From Pseudomonas taiwanensis DSM 21245 (lineage in GTDB: Bacteria > Pseudomonadota > Gammaproteobacteria > Pseudomonadales > Pseudomonadaceae): a DNA stretch of 64,000 nt. This document shows positions 35,169-46,348 of this stretch, piece after piece. Numbering within the stretch: the stretch's first letter is position 1; every line of letters begins with the position of its first letter. The notes under the pieces are model-generated. The model was not told where the DNA came from. It saw only the letters and a list, made by a program, of their open reading frames with translations, and did not search any database. The stretch lies in contig NZ_KE384450.1 in NCBI RefSeq assembly GCF_000425785.1, positions 517,873 through 581,872 on the forward strand, read 5' to 3'. The translations under genes were made by a program, and so were the position numbers.

Positions 35169-36041
35169 TTATATATAGAGCCAAGGGGTCAATGTCTCCA
35201 GGTTCTTTACGACGATCTGCTGCGCTGAAGCCTTGGGCTCTAATTTTTTCGGATCGATTTGGTAGCGCTGAAGCACGTAACCCACGAGCGCGCACCGCGT
35301 CGAAATGACCAGTTCGCCATCGTCCATACCGAAGTCGACTTCGATGATCGCCTTCTGGTCAGGCTTCAGTCGCGAATCTGGCTCGATGATCACATCGATG
35401 AAGGTGTTCCATTCCTCGTCATCGCTGATCAGCTTCTCGCTCATACGCTCGAATTCCGGTTCCCCGCGGAATCTGCTCAACACGAAATCCCGATACTTGC
35501 GGTTCTTCTCGCAGTAGGCCCGTACATGCCAGCGCATGCCTGTGTAGATCAAGGTATGCGGCGAGATTAGTCGCGTCTCCGGAACCGGGTTTGCCAACGA
35601 CACGTATTCAACGGCAATCACCTCTCCATTACGGCATGCCTTAAGCAGCGGTCTCAGCACCTCTGGACGAATTGTACGGTCCGGTACCTCCAGCACCTTG
35701 GTGTGTGCATAGGCCAGCGCCAGTCCCTCCACATGCGGTGCTCGCGAGTGGGTCTGGTTCAGCAGTTGTAGGTAAGCATTGGCACTGTCGTCGATGAACA
35801 GCGGCTTGAAGTGCTTACTCGGCACATAGCCCTTCAGTTGCTTGTCATATGTAAGGTTTTGAGGCGCATGTTCGGCGATGTAGGTATTGATGTCCTTGGA
35901 CGCCTGCTGGCGGCTGATGCCGAAGCTCTGCATCAGATGGCCTGTGGTCAGGCGGCCTTCCCACCAAGCCACGGTCTCGATCAAACGATAGCGAAGTGCC
36001 AGGTCCCAGCGGATCTGATTGATCTCTTGAGTGCGTTTCAT
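35169..36041 (-). CDS. WYL-domain transcriptional regulator (BrxR/CapW-like)
   Basis: A 290-aa regulator with N-terminal winged helix-turn-helix (WEGRLTTGHLMQSFGISRQQ, residues 28-47, then ASKDINTYI). The WYL domain is central (RNGEVIAVEYVSLANP, ISPHTLIYTGMRWHVRAYCE, FVLSRFRG; residues about 135-195) and a C-terminal WCX-like region follows. Size and layout match BrxR and CapW, repressors of BREX and CBASS defence loci whose WYL domain may sense a nucleic-acid or nucleotide signal. Two matching operators (34887-34910 and 36062-36085) flank the gene; the second begins 21 bp from its start, implying autoregulation. The ligand is unknown. Confidence 0.87.
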   Translation of the reverse strand: MKRTQEINQIRWDLALRYRLIETVAWWEGRLTTGHLMQSFGISRQQASKDINTYIAEHAPQNLTYDKQLKGYVPSKHFKPLFIDDSANAYLQLLNQTHSRAPHVEGLALAYAHTKVLEVPDRTIRPEVLRPLLKACRNGEVIAVEYVSLANPVPETRLISPHTLIYTGMRWHVRAYCEKNRKYRDFVLSRFRGEPEFERMSEKLISDDEEWNTFIDVIIEPDSRLKPDQKAIIEVDFGMDDGELVISTRCALVGYVLQRYQIDPKKLEPKASAQQIVVKNLETLTPWLYI

Positions 36042-36061
36042 GGGCCGTCCATGTGCGTGAT

Positions 36062-36093
36062 TTGTTTACCTGTACAAGTCTACAATCTATACG
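36062..36093 (+). promoter_or_regulatory. Operator 2 and promoter between the WYL regulator and the 85-aa gene
   Basis: TTGTTTAC (36062-36069), 8-base spacer CTGTACAA, GTCTACAA (36078-36085): 6 of 8 arm positions pair. The first 15 bases equal those of operator 1. On the plus strand TTTACC (36065-36070) stands 17 bases before TATACG (36088-36093), the same promoter geometry as operator 1, here pointing at the 85-aa gene. Confidence 0.68.
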
Positions 36094-36157
36094 TGTAAAA
36101 AATCACTACATATCCTCTGGCTGTCTTCGGAACAAATTACCTAGCGAAAGGATGAGC

Positions 36158-36415
36158 ATGACTACGATGGATGTGATTTCGATAGCGGCGCTGGTGATGA
36201 TGGTGGTGATTGCTGTACTGCTGTTGGCCCACTACCTGAAGCTGCAGAAGATGTGGGCGGTGATCGTCAATTGTCGTACGAGCCTGCGTTGGGCGCGTAT
36301 TCATGAGGCGGAGAATAGGGAACTGCGTTCGGCGTTGCGGGCGGAGAAAGCGCATGTGGATCAGTTGCAGAGGAAGGTAGCTTTAATGAACGCGGTAGGG
36401 CCAGAGGGCAAATGA
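36158..36415 (+). CDS. Small membrane/coiled-coil protein divergent from the WYL regulator
   Basis: An 85-aa protein starting MTTMDVISIAALVMMVVIAV, one membrane helix of about 22 residues. A basic segment (HYLKLQKMWAVIVNCRTSLR) and a predicted coiled coil (RIHEAENRELRSALRAEKAH) follow. ATG 36158 has AAAGG 6 bases upstream; ATG 36152 would leave no spacing. The promoter overlapping operator 2 points at it, so it should be co-controlled with the 39-aa/558-aa/496-aa operon. No homologue recognised; a membrane-tethered partner of that system is inference. Confidence 0.65.
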   Translation: MTTMDVISIAALVMMVVIAVLLLAHYLKLQKMWAVIVNCRTSLRWARIHEAENRELRSALRAEKAHVDQLQRKVALMNAVGPEGK

Positions 36416-36472
36416 ATAGCGCCTCTGGGGCGAGCTGACCATCCTTGTCCTCCCTCACATGGAGGACAAGCC

Positions 36473-36802
36473 ATGAAAACCACTTCGACCAGCAGCCATC
36501 AGACTTGGAACAAAGGAAAATTGGTCGGGCGAAAAGCACCGCTCCGACTGAAAGACAGCTGGGCCATTCCGGTAAGGCTTCAAATCGCGGAGGAAACTCG
36601 AGATTTAGCTCTTTTCTATCTGGCCATCGACAGCAAGCTACGAGCATGTGATCTGACCAAGCTTCGCGTACGCGACGTTGCTCATGGGGAGCACGTGTCA
36701 TCGCTAGCGATAGTGATGCAGCAGAAAACCCAGCGGCCTGTGCAGTTTGCCAGACCGCTGTGGCTTGATTTCAAACCGAAAAATCGTCGGAAAACGCACT
36801 GA
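36473..36802 (+). pseudogene. Truncated tyrosine-type integrase
   Basis: A 109-aa fragment whose first 90 residues (WNKGKLVGRKAPLRLKDSWA, LALFYLAIDSKLRACDLTKL, MQQKTQRPVQF) match, from memory, the start of a roughly 200-aa tyrosine recombinase common in Pseudomonas. After PVQF the sequence changes to an unrelated 19-residue tail and stops. The catalytic C-terminal half, with the HxxR and Tyr motifs, is missing. A good GGAGGA precedes the ATG. It lies 150 bp from the ssrA end, where an island integrase is expected, so it is probably the decayed integrase of this island. Confidence 0.8.
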
Positions 36803-36897
36803 CGGTTGATGCGATGGGGGCTTAGCCGCAGATGTGGAATGGGCTAGGAAGGCTGTCATAAAGCTGGCATTACCGAGCCAAAACAACCCATTTAGGC

Positions 36898-36932
36898 ACA
36901 AAAAAGGCACTTGCGAGGTTCGCTAAGTGCCT
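36898..36932 (-). terminator. Terminator of ssrA (island-borne)
   Basis: On the minus strand AGGCACTT (complement of 36925-36932) pairs with AAGTGCCT (complement of 36905-36912), extended by an inner TCGC/GCGA-like stem, and is followed by a run of T (36898-36905). It lies 18 nt beyond the mature tmRNA end. Confidence 0.9.
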
Positions 36933-36949
36933 GATTTGTAAGGATTATT

Positions 36950-37341
36950 TGGTGGAGCCGGGGGGATTTGAACCCCCGTCCGCCAGTACTCCGCTGTCGG
37001 TACTACATGCTTAGCCGTGTCTACTGAGTTAATCCGCAGCCGCCCGACGGGCAGGGTGCTTTGGACGAGTTGGGTAAGTTTTAGTCGCTTTGCCCCCAAC
37101 GTGCTACACGACGATCCTGTTCTGTATGACAATCATTTCGGGTTTACAGGCATCCCCTGATGATTGCTGGAGCCGAAGCTACCAGGAGAGCGGGCTCAGC
37201 TGCTTACGCAGCGAGAGCGTAGCCCTCGTAGTTTTCGTCATTGGCAACTATAGAAAGTTGCAACAGTGGATTTACGAGTTCTGTTACCAACTCGGCATGC
37301 ACCTAGAGTTTCGCTACCGGCGTCGAATCCTGATCGGCCCC
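36950..37341 (-). ncRNA. ssrA: Transfer-messenger RNA (tmRNA)
   Basis: The 392-nt gene for the ribosome-rescue RNA that works with SmpB. The 5' end GGGGCCGATCAGGATTCGAC and the 3' end TTCAAATCCCCCCGGCTCCA-CCA form the Ala-tRNA-like acceptor and T arm, with CCA encoded. The tag frame (complement of 37204-37245) reads ANDENYEGYALAA then TAA, beginning at the resume codon GCC. Pseudoknot-rich G/C stretches lie between. It is the integration target of the island to its 3' side; the end is intact. Confidence 0.97.
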
Positions 37342-37444
37342 ACGCTACAGCTCTCTAGCTGGCTTACCTTTCGGTACGCACGATGGAGTATACGCGTTTG
37401 CGCGGGCGACGTCGACTGTCCGTCCTGTCGCCCGCCCCTTGGGG

Positions 37445-37732
37445 TCACGCTCCGCTCGGGGAGCCACTGCTCTTGTCGGTTTTCTCCAGACGCTCAAGCA
37501 CTTTGGTGGTGATGGCGATGCACTCTTTGGTATCGCCTGAGGCTTGTGCTGCCTTGGCTTTGTCGACGTGCTCGGTGATGGCTTTGTCCAGGCCTTCGGA
37601 GGTGGCGCCGGCGGTGGCCATGCTGTCGTCGATTTTCTGCAGGTTGGCCGTGCAAAGGTCTTCGGCGGCGAACGCTGGGGCAGCCAGGAGGGTGGCCGCG
37701 GCGAAGAGGGCGGAAAGCGCAGTACCTTTCAT
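37445..37732 (-). CDS. Small exported protein of unknown function
   Basis: A 95-aa protein with a clean signal peptide (MKGTALSALFAAATLLAAPA, cleavage after AFA at about residue 22). The mature part of about 73 residues is helical with two cysteines (EDLCTANLQ, DTKECIAIT) that could form a disulfide in the periplasm. The tail is Ser/Gly/Lys-rich. Similar short proteins occur in other Pseudomonas. It ends about 100 bp upstream of the tmRNA 5' end on the same strand. Confidence 0.75.
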   Translation of the reverse strand: MKGTALSALFAAATLLAAPAFAAEDLCTANLQKIDDSMATAGATSEGLDKAITEHVDKAKAAQASGDTKECIAITTKVLERLEKTDKSSGSPSGA

Positions 37733-38407
37733 GGGTGTCTCCTTTGAGGGCCTCTGGAAGGTGGGCCTGTTAGGTGGACTGTGGGGAGGTGCCGAGGGTT
37801 CAATCGGGGTGGTGGTGGGGGGGAGGGCTTGGGTTGTTAGGGGGATTGGGCGCGGCGCATCGCGAGCAAGGCTCGCTCCTACACTGGTTGGGGGCCGTTT
37901 TTGCCGATGCGATATGCGTGCGAGCGCTTGGGTGCCTAGCGCGATACCGGGTCGTACATACCAGGCGGTCGCGCGGATCTGTCACTGGCGTTATTGGCCC
38001 GAAACAGACGTAGGGAGCCAACTGTCTTTGCGCTTACGCCCGACCAACGCACCTATTAGGGCGTGCAGGCGCTAATTCTGCCTCCAGGGTACACGTTCGA
38101 ACTGGCTGATCACCCCCAAGGCATCGCCCATGGGGGCCTGGGAGATCGAGCGCCGCCTGCGCGGCGCATCGCGAGCAAGGCTCGCTCCTACGATTCCTGC
38201 GGGATTCGCGCGCGAACGCCTGGGTGCATGGCACCATATCGTGTCGTACAAACCAGGCGGTCGCGCGCACCTGTCACTGTCGTGACTGGCCCGAAACAGA
38301 CGTAGGCGCGAGCCTTGCTCGCGATGCGCCGCGCGGGCGGCGCTCGATCTCCCACCCCCTGAACACCTCAAGGCGATCACCTCTCGAGACCACCCACCGC
38401 CCTCAAC
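37733..38407. repeat. Intergenic REP cluster with a duplicated block
   Basis: No gene in 675 bp. A REP unit (GCGCATCGCGAGCAAGGCTC then GCTCCTAC) occurs at about 37853-37882 and 38158-38190. An inverted copy lies at about 38305-38333 (GGCGCGAGCCTTGCTCGCGA). Between the REPs a block with CGTACA(T/A)ACCAGGCGGTCGC and GCCCGAAACAGACGTAGG is present twice (about 37935-38013 and 38223-38308). The whole unit of REP plus block is thus duplicated with a period of about 305 bp. Confidence 0.8.
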
Positions 38408-41218
<2,811 letters not shown>

Positions 41219-41277
41219 GCAGTCTCCTCGCGGGGCCGGGCGTCTGTCGCGCCGCGTGCCCCGGGTTTATCAGGCAG

Positions 41278-42453
41278 TCAGGCGGGGATGGCTTCGTGGG
41301 AGCGGCTCAGCGCGCCCAGTTCGCGAACCAGCGAATCGCGGGTGATTTCGCTGATCGACTTGGCACCGGTCAGCACCATCGCCACGCGCATTTCCTTCTC
41401 GAACAGTTCGAGCAGGTTCTTCACCCCAGCCTGGCCGTGGACGGCGAGGGCATAGAGGAAGGCGCGGCCGATCAGGACGGTGTCGGCACCCAGGGCGATC
41501 ATGCGCACCACGTCCAGGCCACTGCGAATGCCGGAGTCGGCGAGAATCTTCAGGTCGCCTTTCACCGCGTCGGCAATCGCCGGCAGGGCGCGGGCGCTGG
41601 ACAGCACGCCGTCGAGCTGGCGGCCGCCGTGGTTGGACACCACGATGCCGTCGGCGCCGAACTTGACCGCGTCGCGGGCGTCGTCGGCGTCGAGGATGCC
41701 CTTGATGATCATCGGGCCGTCCCAGAATTCACGAATCCATTCCAGGTCTTTCCATGAGATCGACGGGTCGAAGTTGTTGCCCAGCCAGCCGATGTAGTCG
41801 GCCAGGCCGGTGGGGTTGCCCCGGTACTTGGAGATGTTGCCCAGGTCGTGCGGGCGGCCCATCACGCCAACGTCCCACGCCCATTCAGGGTGGGTCATGG
41901 CTTGCAGCACGCGGCGCAGCGGGCCGTTCTTGCCGCTCATGCCGGAGTGGGCATCGCGGTAGCGGGCACCCGGCACTGGCATGTCGACGGTGAACACCAG
42001 CGTCTTCACGCCGGCGGCCTTGGCGCGCTCCAGGGCGTTGCGCATGAAGCCGCGGTCTTTGAGGACATACAGCTGGAACCACATGGGCCGGTCGATGGCC
42101 GGAGCCACTTCTTCGATCGGGCACACCGACACCGTGGACAGGGTGAACGGAATGCCATGGGCAGCGGCTGCGCGCGCCGCCTGCACTTCACCACGGCGCG
42201 CGTACATGCCGGTCAGGCCAACGGGCGCCAGGGCCACGGGCATGCTCAGGGTTTCATCGAACAGCTGGGTCTTCAGGCTCAGCTCGGACATGTTCTTCAG
42301 TACGCGCTGGCGCAGGGCGATGCTGGCCAGGTCCGAGACGTTGTGACGCAAGGTGTGCTCGGCGTACGCGCCGCCGTCGGCGTAGTGGAAGAGGAAAGGG
42401 GGCAGCTTGCGTTGGGCCGCGGCGCGATAGTCGGTGGAGGCGGAAATGATCAT
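41278..42453 (-). CDS. lldD: L-lactate dehydrogenase (quinone, FMN-dependent)
   Basis: A 391-aa FMN enzyme of the alpha-hydroxy-acid oxidase family, feeding electrons from L-lactate to the respiratory chain. Family motifs are visible: [48 protein letters not shown], the catalytic-loop [13 protein letters not shown] with the active-site His, and [20 protein letters not shown] binding FMN. It associates peripherally with the inner membrane. It lies between lldP (63-bp gap) and dld. Confidence 0.95.
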   Translation of the reverse strand: MIISASTDYRAAAQRKLPPFLFHYADGGAYAEHTLRHNVSDLASIALRQRVLKNMSELSLKTQLFDETLSMPVALAPVGLTGMYARRGEVQAARAAAAHGIPFTLSTVSVCPIEEVAPAIDRPMWFQLYVLKDRGFMRNALERAKAAGVKTLVFTVDMPVPGARYRDAHSGMSGKNGPLRRVLQAMTHPEWAWDVGVMGRPHDLGNISKYRGNPTGLADYIGWLGNNFDPSISWKDLEWIREFWDGPMIIKGILDADDARDAVKFGADGIVVSNHGGRQLDGVLSSARALPAIADAVKGDLKILADSGIRSGLDVVRMIALGADTVLIGRAFLYALAVHGQAGVKNLLELFEKEMRVAMVLTGAKSISEITRDSLVRELGALSRSHEAIPA

Positions 42454-42516
42454 GGATTCTCGCAGCGTGGGTTGAGGAAGTTACCGGGCGCGCCATGGCG
42501 CCCGGCCCCTTTCACT

Positions 42517-44187
42517 TTAGTGATGAACCAGCATGCCGGTCAGCCAGTAAGCCTGGATCAGGGTGATCAGGCCGACGATGGTGGCGAAGAACAGGCTGTG
42601 CTTGACGGTGAAGCGGAACAGGTCGGATTCCTTGCCGACCAGGCCGGTCGCGGCGCAGGCCACGGCGATCGACTGCGGCGAGATCATCTTGCCGGTCACG
42701 CCGCCGCTGGTGTTGGCAGCCACCAACAGGGTGTCGTTGACCCCGATCTGGTGCGCGGTGGTGGCCTGCAGCGAGCTGAACAGCGCGTTGGACGAGGTGT
42801 CGGAACCGGTCAGGAACACGCCCAGCCAGCCGAGGAACGGCGAGAAGAACGGGAACGCAGCGCCAGTACCAGCCAGCACCAGTGCCAGGGTCGACGACAT
42901 GCCCGAGTAGTTGGTGACGAAGGCGAAGGCCAGCACCATGCCAATCGAGAGAATGGGCCAGCGCAGCTCCCAGAGGGTTTCCTTGAAAGTGGTCAGACCA
43001 GTTTTGACGTTGATCTTGAGCACTGCCATGGAGATCAGCGCCGACAGGAAGATCGCGGTGCCGGTGGCGGAGATTGGGTCGAGCTTGAACACGGCCGGCA
43101 TCGCGGTGGCGGTGGTGACGATCGGCGCGGTCTTGATCACCAGCTGGTCAAGGTGCGGGATGGCGAAGTTGAACACGAAGTTGTACATCGATCCGCCAGC
43201 GGCGAAGGCGGCTTTGAACGGCTTCAGGGTCCAGAGGGTGACCAGCACGGTGAGGATCAGGAACGGCGACCAGGCCTTGAAGATCTCGCCCAGGCTGTAG
43301 GGCGAAGGCTGGCTGCCACCGCTGCTGACCACGGCGGCGCCGACACTGCCCTTGGCTTCTGCGAACGAACGCTTGGGTTGCCACACTTTCAGGAACAGGG
43401 TCAGGGCGATCAGGCTGGCCAGTGCCGAGGTGATGTCCGGCAGTTCTGGGCCGATGAAGTTCGAGGTGAAGTACTGGGTGACGGCGAAGCTCAGGCCTGC
43501 GACCAGGGCTGCTGGCCAGGTTTCTTTCACGCCGCGCAGGCCGTCCATCATGAACACCAGCCAGAACGGTACGAACAGCGACAGCAGCGGCAGTTGACGA
43601 CCGGTCATGGCGCCAATGTGGAAGGCGTCGATACCGGTGACCTGGCCCGCAACGATGATCGGGATACCCAGGGCGCCGAAGGCCACGGGCGCGGTGTTGG
43701 CGATCAGGCACAGGCCGGCGGCGTACAGCGGGTTGAAGCCCAGGCCGACCAGCAGCGCGGCCGTGATGGCCACCGGTGCGCCGAAGCCGGCCGCGCCTTC
43801 GAGGAAGGCACCGAAGCAGAAGCCGATCAGCAGCACCTGCAGGCGCTGGTCATCGGTGATCGACAGCACCGAGCTGCGGATGACTTCGAACTGGCCGCTC
43901 TTGACCGTGAGTTTGTAGAGGAACACCGCGGCAACGATGATCCAGGCAATTGGCCAGAGGCCGTAGAGGAAGCCATAACCGGCGGCGGCGAAGGCCATGT
44001 CGGCAGGCATCTGGAAGGCGAAGATCGCCACCAGGATCGACAGTGCAAGGGTGATGCTGCCGGCGACGTGGCCTTTGAGGCGGAACACGGCGAGCGCGAG
44101 GAAGAAGAACACGATAGGGATGACCGCCGCCAGTGCGGACAGGCCGAGACTACCAAGCGGGGTATAGAGTTGTTGCCAGGTTTGCAT
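42517..44187 (-). CDS. lldP: L-lactate permease
   Basis: A 556-aa lactate:proton symporter of the LctP family with about twelve to fourteen membrane helices. Recognisable segments are [40 protein letters not shown] (the family's glycine-rich signature) and [20 protein letters not shown]. First gene of the lactate operon. The promoter region holds the palindrome AATTGGT-AAG-ACCAATT about 46-62 bp upstream of the start, the presumed LldR operator, and lldR is divergent. Confidence 0.95.
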   Translation of the reverse strand: MQTWQQLYTPLGSLGLSALAAVIPIVFFFLALAVFRLKGHVAGSITLALSILVAIFAFQMPADMAFAAAGYGFLYGLWPIAWIIVAAVFLYKLTVKSGQFEVIRSSVLSITDDQRLQVLLIGFCFGAFLEGAAGFGAPVAITAALLVGLGFNPLYAAGLCLIANTAPVAFGALGIPIIVAGQVTGIDAFHIGAMTGRQLPLLSLFVPFWLVFMMDGLRGVKETWPAALVAGLSFAVTQYFTSNFIGPELPDITSALASLIALTLFLKVWQPKRSFAEAKGSVGAAVVSSGGSQPSPYSLGEIFKAWSPFLILTVLVTLWTLKPFKAAFAAGGSMYNFVFNFAIPHLDQLVIKTAPIVTTATAMPAVFKLDPISATGTAIFLSALISMAVLKINVKTGLTTFKETLWELRWPILSIGMVLAFAFVTNYSGMSSTLALVLAGTGAAFPFFSPFLGWLGVFLTGSDTSSNALFSSLQATTAHQIGVNDTLLVAANTSGGVTGKMISPQSIAVACAATGLVGKESDLFRFTVKHSLFFATIVGLITLIQAYWLTGMLVHH

Positions 44188-44232
44188 ATGGGGTGGCCCC
44201 TAATTGTTGTTGGTCAGGCACTGGCATTGGAT

Positions 44233-44249
44233 AATTGGTAAGACCAATT
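44233..44249. promoter_or_regulatory. LldR operator
   Basis: Perfect 7-bp inverted repeat AATTGGT-AAG-ACCAATT between lldP and lldR. It agrees with the AATTGGTnnnACCAATT type reported for LldR in enterobacteria and Pseudomonas. Confidence 0.85.
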
Positions 44250-44443
44250 TACAATGGCTGGACGCTAGGTTAAAAGCGCTGTCGTGGGTGTGTCAATTTG
44301 TCCGAGGCAAAACTTTGGTCGCGTGCCGATGAGTGGCCAGCTGATTGGCTGGCAAAATCCATAGCTGATGGGTGTCTGCGCGGCGCGGATCGGCGAGAAT
44401 AGACGCCCCCCGAAACAAGCAGGGGGTTCGTGGAGAGCATGTG

Positions 44444-45211
44444 ATGGTTTTTGATCAGGTCCGCCAACGGCGTCTGTCCGACGACATCGTCGATCGGTTG
44501 GAAGGGATGATTCTCGAGGGTACCTTGACCTCCGGGCAGCGGCTTCCTGCGGAGCGCGTGCTGGCCGAGCAGTTCGGGGTGTCCCGTCCGTCGCTGCGCG
44601 AGGCCATCCAGAAGCTGGTGGCCAAAGGGTTGCTGGTCAGCCGTCAGGGTGGCGGCAACTATGTCGCGCAGAGCCTCGGTTCGACCTTCAGTGACCCTCT
44701 GCTCCAGCTGCTCGAGCACAGCGCCGAGGCGCAGCGCGATTTGCTCGAGTTTCGCCATACCCTGGAGGCGTCCTGCGCCTATTACGCGGCGCAGCGTGCC
44801 ACCGAGCCTGATCGCGTGCGCCTGAAGGCGGCATTCGACACCTTGCAGGACTGCTATACCCGGGTCGATGAAGTCACCCGGGCGGAGGAGGGCGCAGCCG
44901 ATGCGCGTTTCCACTTGGCCATTGCCGAGGCCAGCCACAATGCGGTGCTGCTGCACACCATCCGTGGGTTGTTCGACCTGCTCAAGCGTAACGTGGTGAC
45001 CAATATCGGCGGCATGTACCAGCAGCGCTCAGAAACCCGGGACATGCTGATCAGTCAGCACCGGGAGCTGTACCTGGCGATTGTCGAGGGCAGGGCTGAC
45101 GATGCGCGGGAGGTGTCCAGCCGGCACATTCTGTATGTGCAGGAGGTGCTGGAGGAGGCGCATGAAGAGGCGCAGCGGGTCGCGCGGGCGGAGCGGCGTA
45201 GCGGGCGTTGA
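44444..45211 (+). CDS. lldR: Lactate-responsive repressor LldR (GntR/FadR family)
   Basis: A 255-aa regulator with N-terminal winged helix-turn-helix (EGTLTSGQRLPAERVLAEQF, then GVSRPSLREAIQKL, about residues 24-58) and a C-terminal FCD ligand domain. Represses lldPD-dld until lactate binds. It is divergent from lldP over a 256-bp spacer with one clear operator. ATG 44444 has GGAG 8 bases upstream; an in-frame GTG directly before it is an alternative. The 3' end faces smpB over a REP hairpin. Confidence 0.92.
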   Translation: MVFDQVRQRRLSDDIVDRLEGMILEGTLTSGQRLPAERVLAEQFGVSRPSLREAIQKLVAKGLLVSRQGGGNYVAQSLGSTFSDPLLQLLEHSAEAQRDLLEFRHTLEASCAYYAAQRATEPDRVRLKAAFDTLQDCYTRVDEVTRAEEGAADARFHLAIAEASHNAVLLHTIRGLFDLLKRNVVTNIGGMYQQRSETRDMLISQHRELYLAIVEGRADDAREVSSRHILYVQEVLEEAHEEAQRVARAERRSGR

Positions 45212-45220
45212 GTACGCTGG

Positions 45221-45247
45221 CCTTTTCGCGGGTTTGCCCGCGAAAGG
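45221..45247. repeat. REP hairpin between lldR and smpB
   Basis: TTTCGCGGG (45224-45232) pairs with CCCGCGAAA (45237-45245) around TTTG. This REP-type palindrome sits between two convergent genes and probably protects both 3' ends. Confidence 0.75.
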
Positions 45248-45268
45248 GCCAGCACAGGCCGAAGCGTA

Positions 45269-45751
45269 TTACTCTTCCTTGCCCTTGTTGCGCACCGCAC
45301 GCTGCAGCTCGCGGTTGGAGTCGCGTTCGCGCATGGTATCGCGCTTGTCGAACTCCTTCTTGCCCTTGCCAAGCGCGATTTCGCACTTGATCAGGTGCTT
45401 GCTCCAGTACAGCGACAGCGCCACGCAGGTGTAGCCTTTTTGCGCCACGGAGGCTTCCACGCGCTCGAGCTCGCGCTTGTTCAGCAGCAGCTTGCGGGTG
45501 CGGGTGGGGTCGGCGATGACATGCGTGCTGGCGGTGGTCAGCGGGGTGATGTGACTGCCGAACAGCCAGGCCTCGCCATCCTTGAGCAGCACATAGCTGT
45601 CGGTCAGGTGTGCCTTGCCGGCCCGCAGGCTCTTTACTTCCCAACCGGACAGGACCAGTCCGGCCTCGAACTTGTGTTCGATGAAGTAATCGTGTCGCGC
45701 CTTCTTGTTCTGCGCGATGGTCCCGGTCGGATGTTTCTTTTGTTTAGCCAT
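45269..45751 (-). CDS. smpB: SsrA-binding protein SmpB
   Basis: A 160-aa RNA-binding protein that delivers tmRNA to stalled ribosomes. The oligonucleotide-binding fold is readable: [40 protein letters not shown] (with the conserved GWEVKSLR) and the C-terminal basic [18 protein letters not shown] tail, which occupies the decoding centre. Its RNA partner ssrA is encoded 8 kb away. It is divergent from ratA; the promoters share 45752-45913. Confidence 0.95.
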   Translation of the reverse strand: MAKQKKHPTGTIAQNKKARHDYFIEHKFEAGLVLSGWEVKSLRAGKAHLTDSYVLLKDGEAWLFGSHITPLTTASTHVIADPTRTRKLLLNKRELERVEASVAQKGYTCVALSLYWSKHLIKCEIALGKGKKEFDKRDTMRERDSNRELQRAVRNKGKEE

Positions 45752-45913
45752 AGGGGCGGCATTATAGGCAGTCGCTGCGTCGTCGGCTACGGGATTTCAG
45801 TGTGCTTGAGCCAGTGGAATGAATACCGGACAATACGGGCCCTGTCTTTTGCACAGAACCTGTTTTCGGCACGCTGCGAAGCGCCGCCACCCAGCCTTGG
45901 AAGTGACGCCTGG

Positions 45914-46348
45914 ATGACTACCCATATTCAACGCTCCGCCCTGCTGCCGTATCCCGCCCAGGCGCTGTACGATCTGGTCAACGACGTAGCCAGCTACCCG
46001 AAGTTCCTGCCCTGGTGCTCGGCATCGACCGTGATCGAAGCCAGCGATACGCACATGCGCGCGAAGCTGGAAGTGGCCAAGGGTGGCATGAGCCAGCAGT
46101 TTGTAACGAGCAATGTGCTGGTGCCAGGCCAGTCCATCGAGATGAATCTCGAAGAAGGGCCGTTCACCCAGTTGCATGGTGTATGGGTGTTCAAGCCGCT
46201 GGGTGAAAAGGCCTGCAAGATCAGCCTGGACCTGTCCTTCGACTATGCCGGGCCTATCGTGCGGGCAACCCTGGGGCCGTTGTTCAACCAGGCGGCGAAT
46301 ACCCTGGTAGATGCGTTCTGCCAGCGCGCCAAGCAGCTCAATGGTTGA
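45914..46348 (+). CDS. ratA: RatA/COQ10-like START-domain protein
   Basis: A 144-aa protein of the polyketide-cyclase/SRPBCC fold. It starts MTTHIQRSALLPYPAQALYD and contains LVNDVASYPKFLPWCSAS, the family hallmark. E. coli RatA was described as inhibiting 70S assembly, but homologues also include the ubiquinone-binding COQ10 proteins; the second role is as likely. ATG 45914 is chosen because homology starts there; upstream codons are open but unrelated. It overlaps rnfH by 8 nt, as in many proteobacteria. Confidence 0.88.
   Translation: MTTHIQRSALLPYPAQALYDLVNDVASYPKFLPWCSASTVIEASDTHMRAKLEVAKGGMSQQFVTSNVLVPGQSIEMNLEEGPFTQLHGVWVFKPLGEKACKISLDLSFDYAGPIVRATLGPLFNQAANTLVDAFCQRAKQLNG

Larger units (their letters stand above)
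27031..36975. mobile_element. Genomic island integrated at the 3' end of ssrA
   Basis: Bounded by the degenerate copy of the tmRNA end (27031-27056) and the intact ssrA 3' end (36950-36975). It contains genes absent from the surrounding core order: a MazG-DUF2075 pair, a membrane protein, a WYL-regulated set and an integrase fragment. The 29.5-31.4 kb part is visibly richer in A+T than the flanks. The 3' end of tmRNA is a well-known target of tyrosine integrases. The only integrase is truncated, so the element is probably immobile. Confidence 0.72.

Noticed and set aside
34887-35228. 113-aa plus-strand frame beginning in operator 1
   Set aside because: Starts inside the operator and runs into the WYL gene antisense; no motif.
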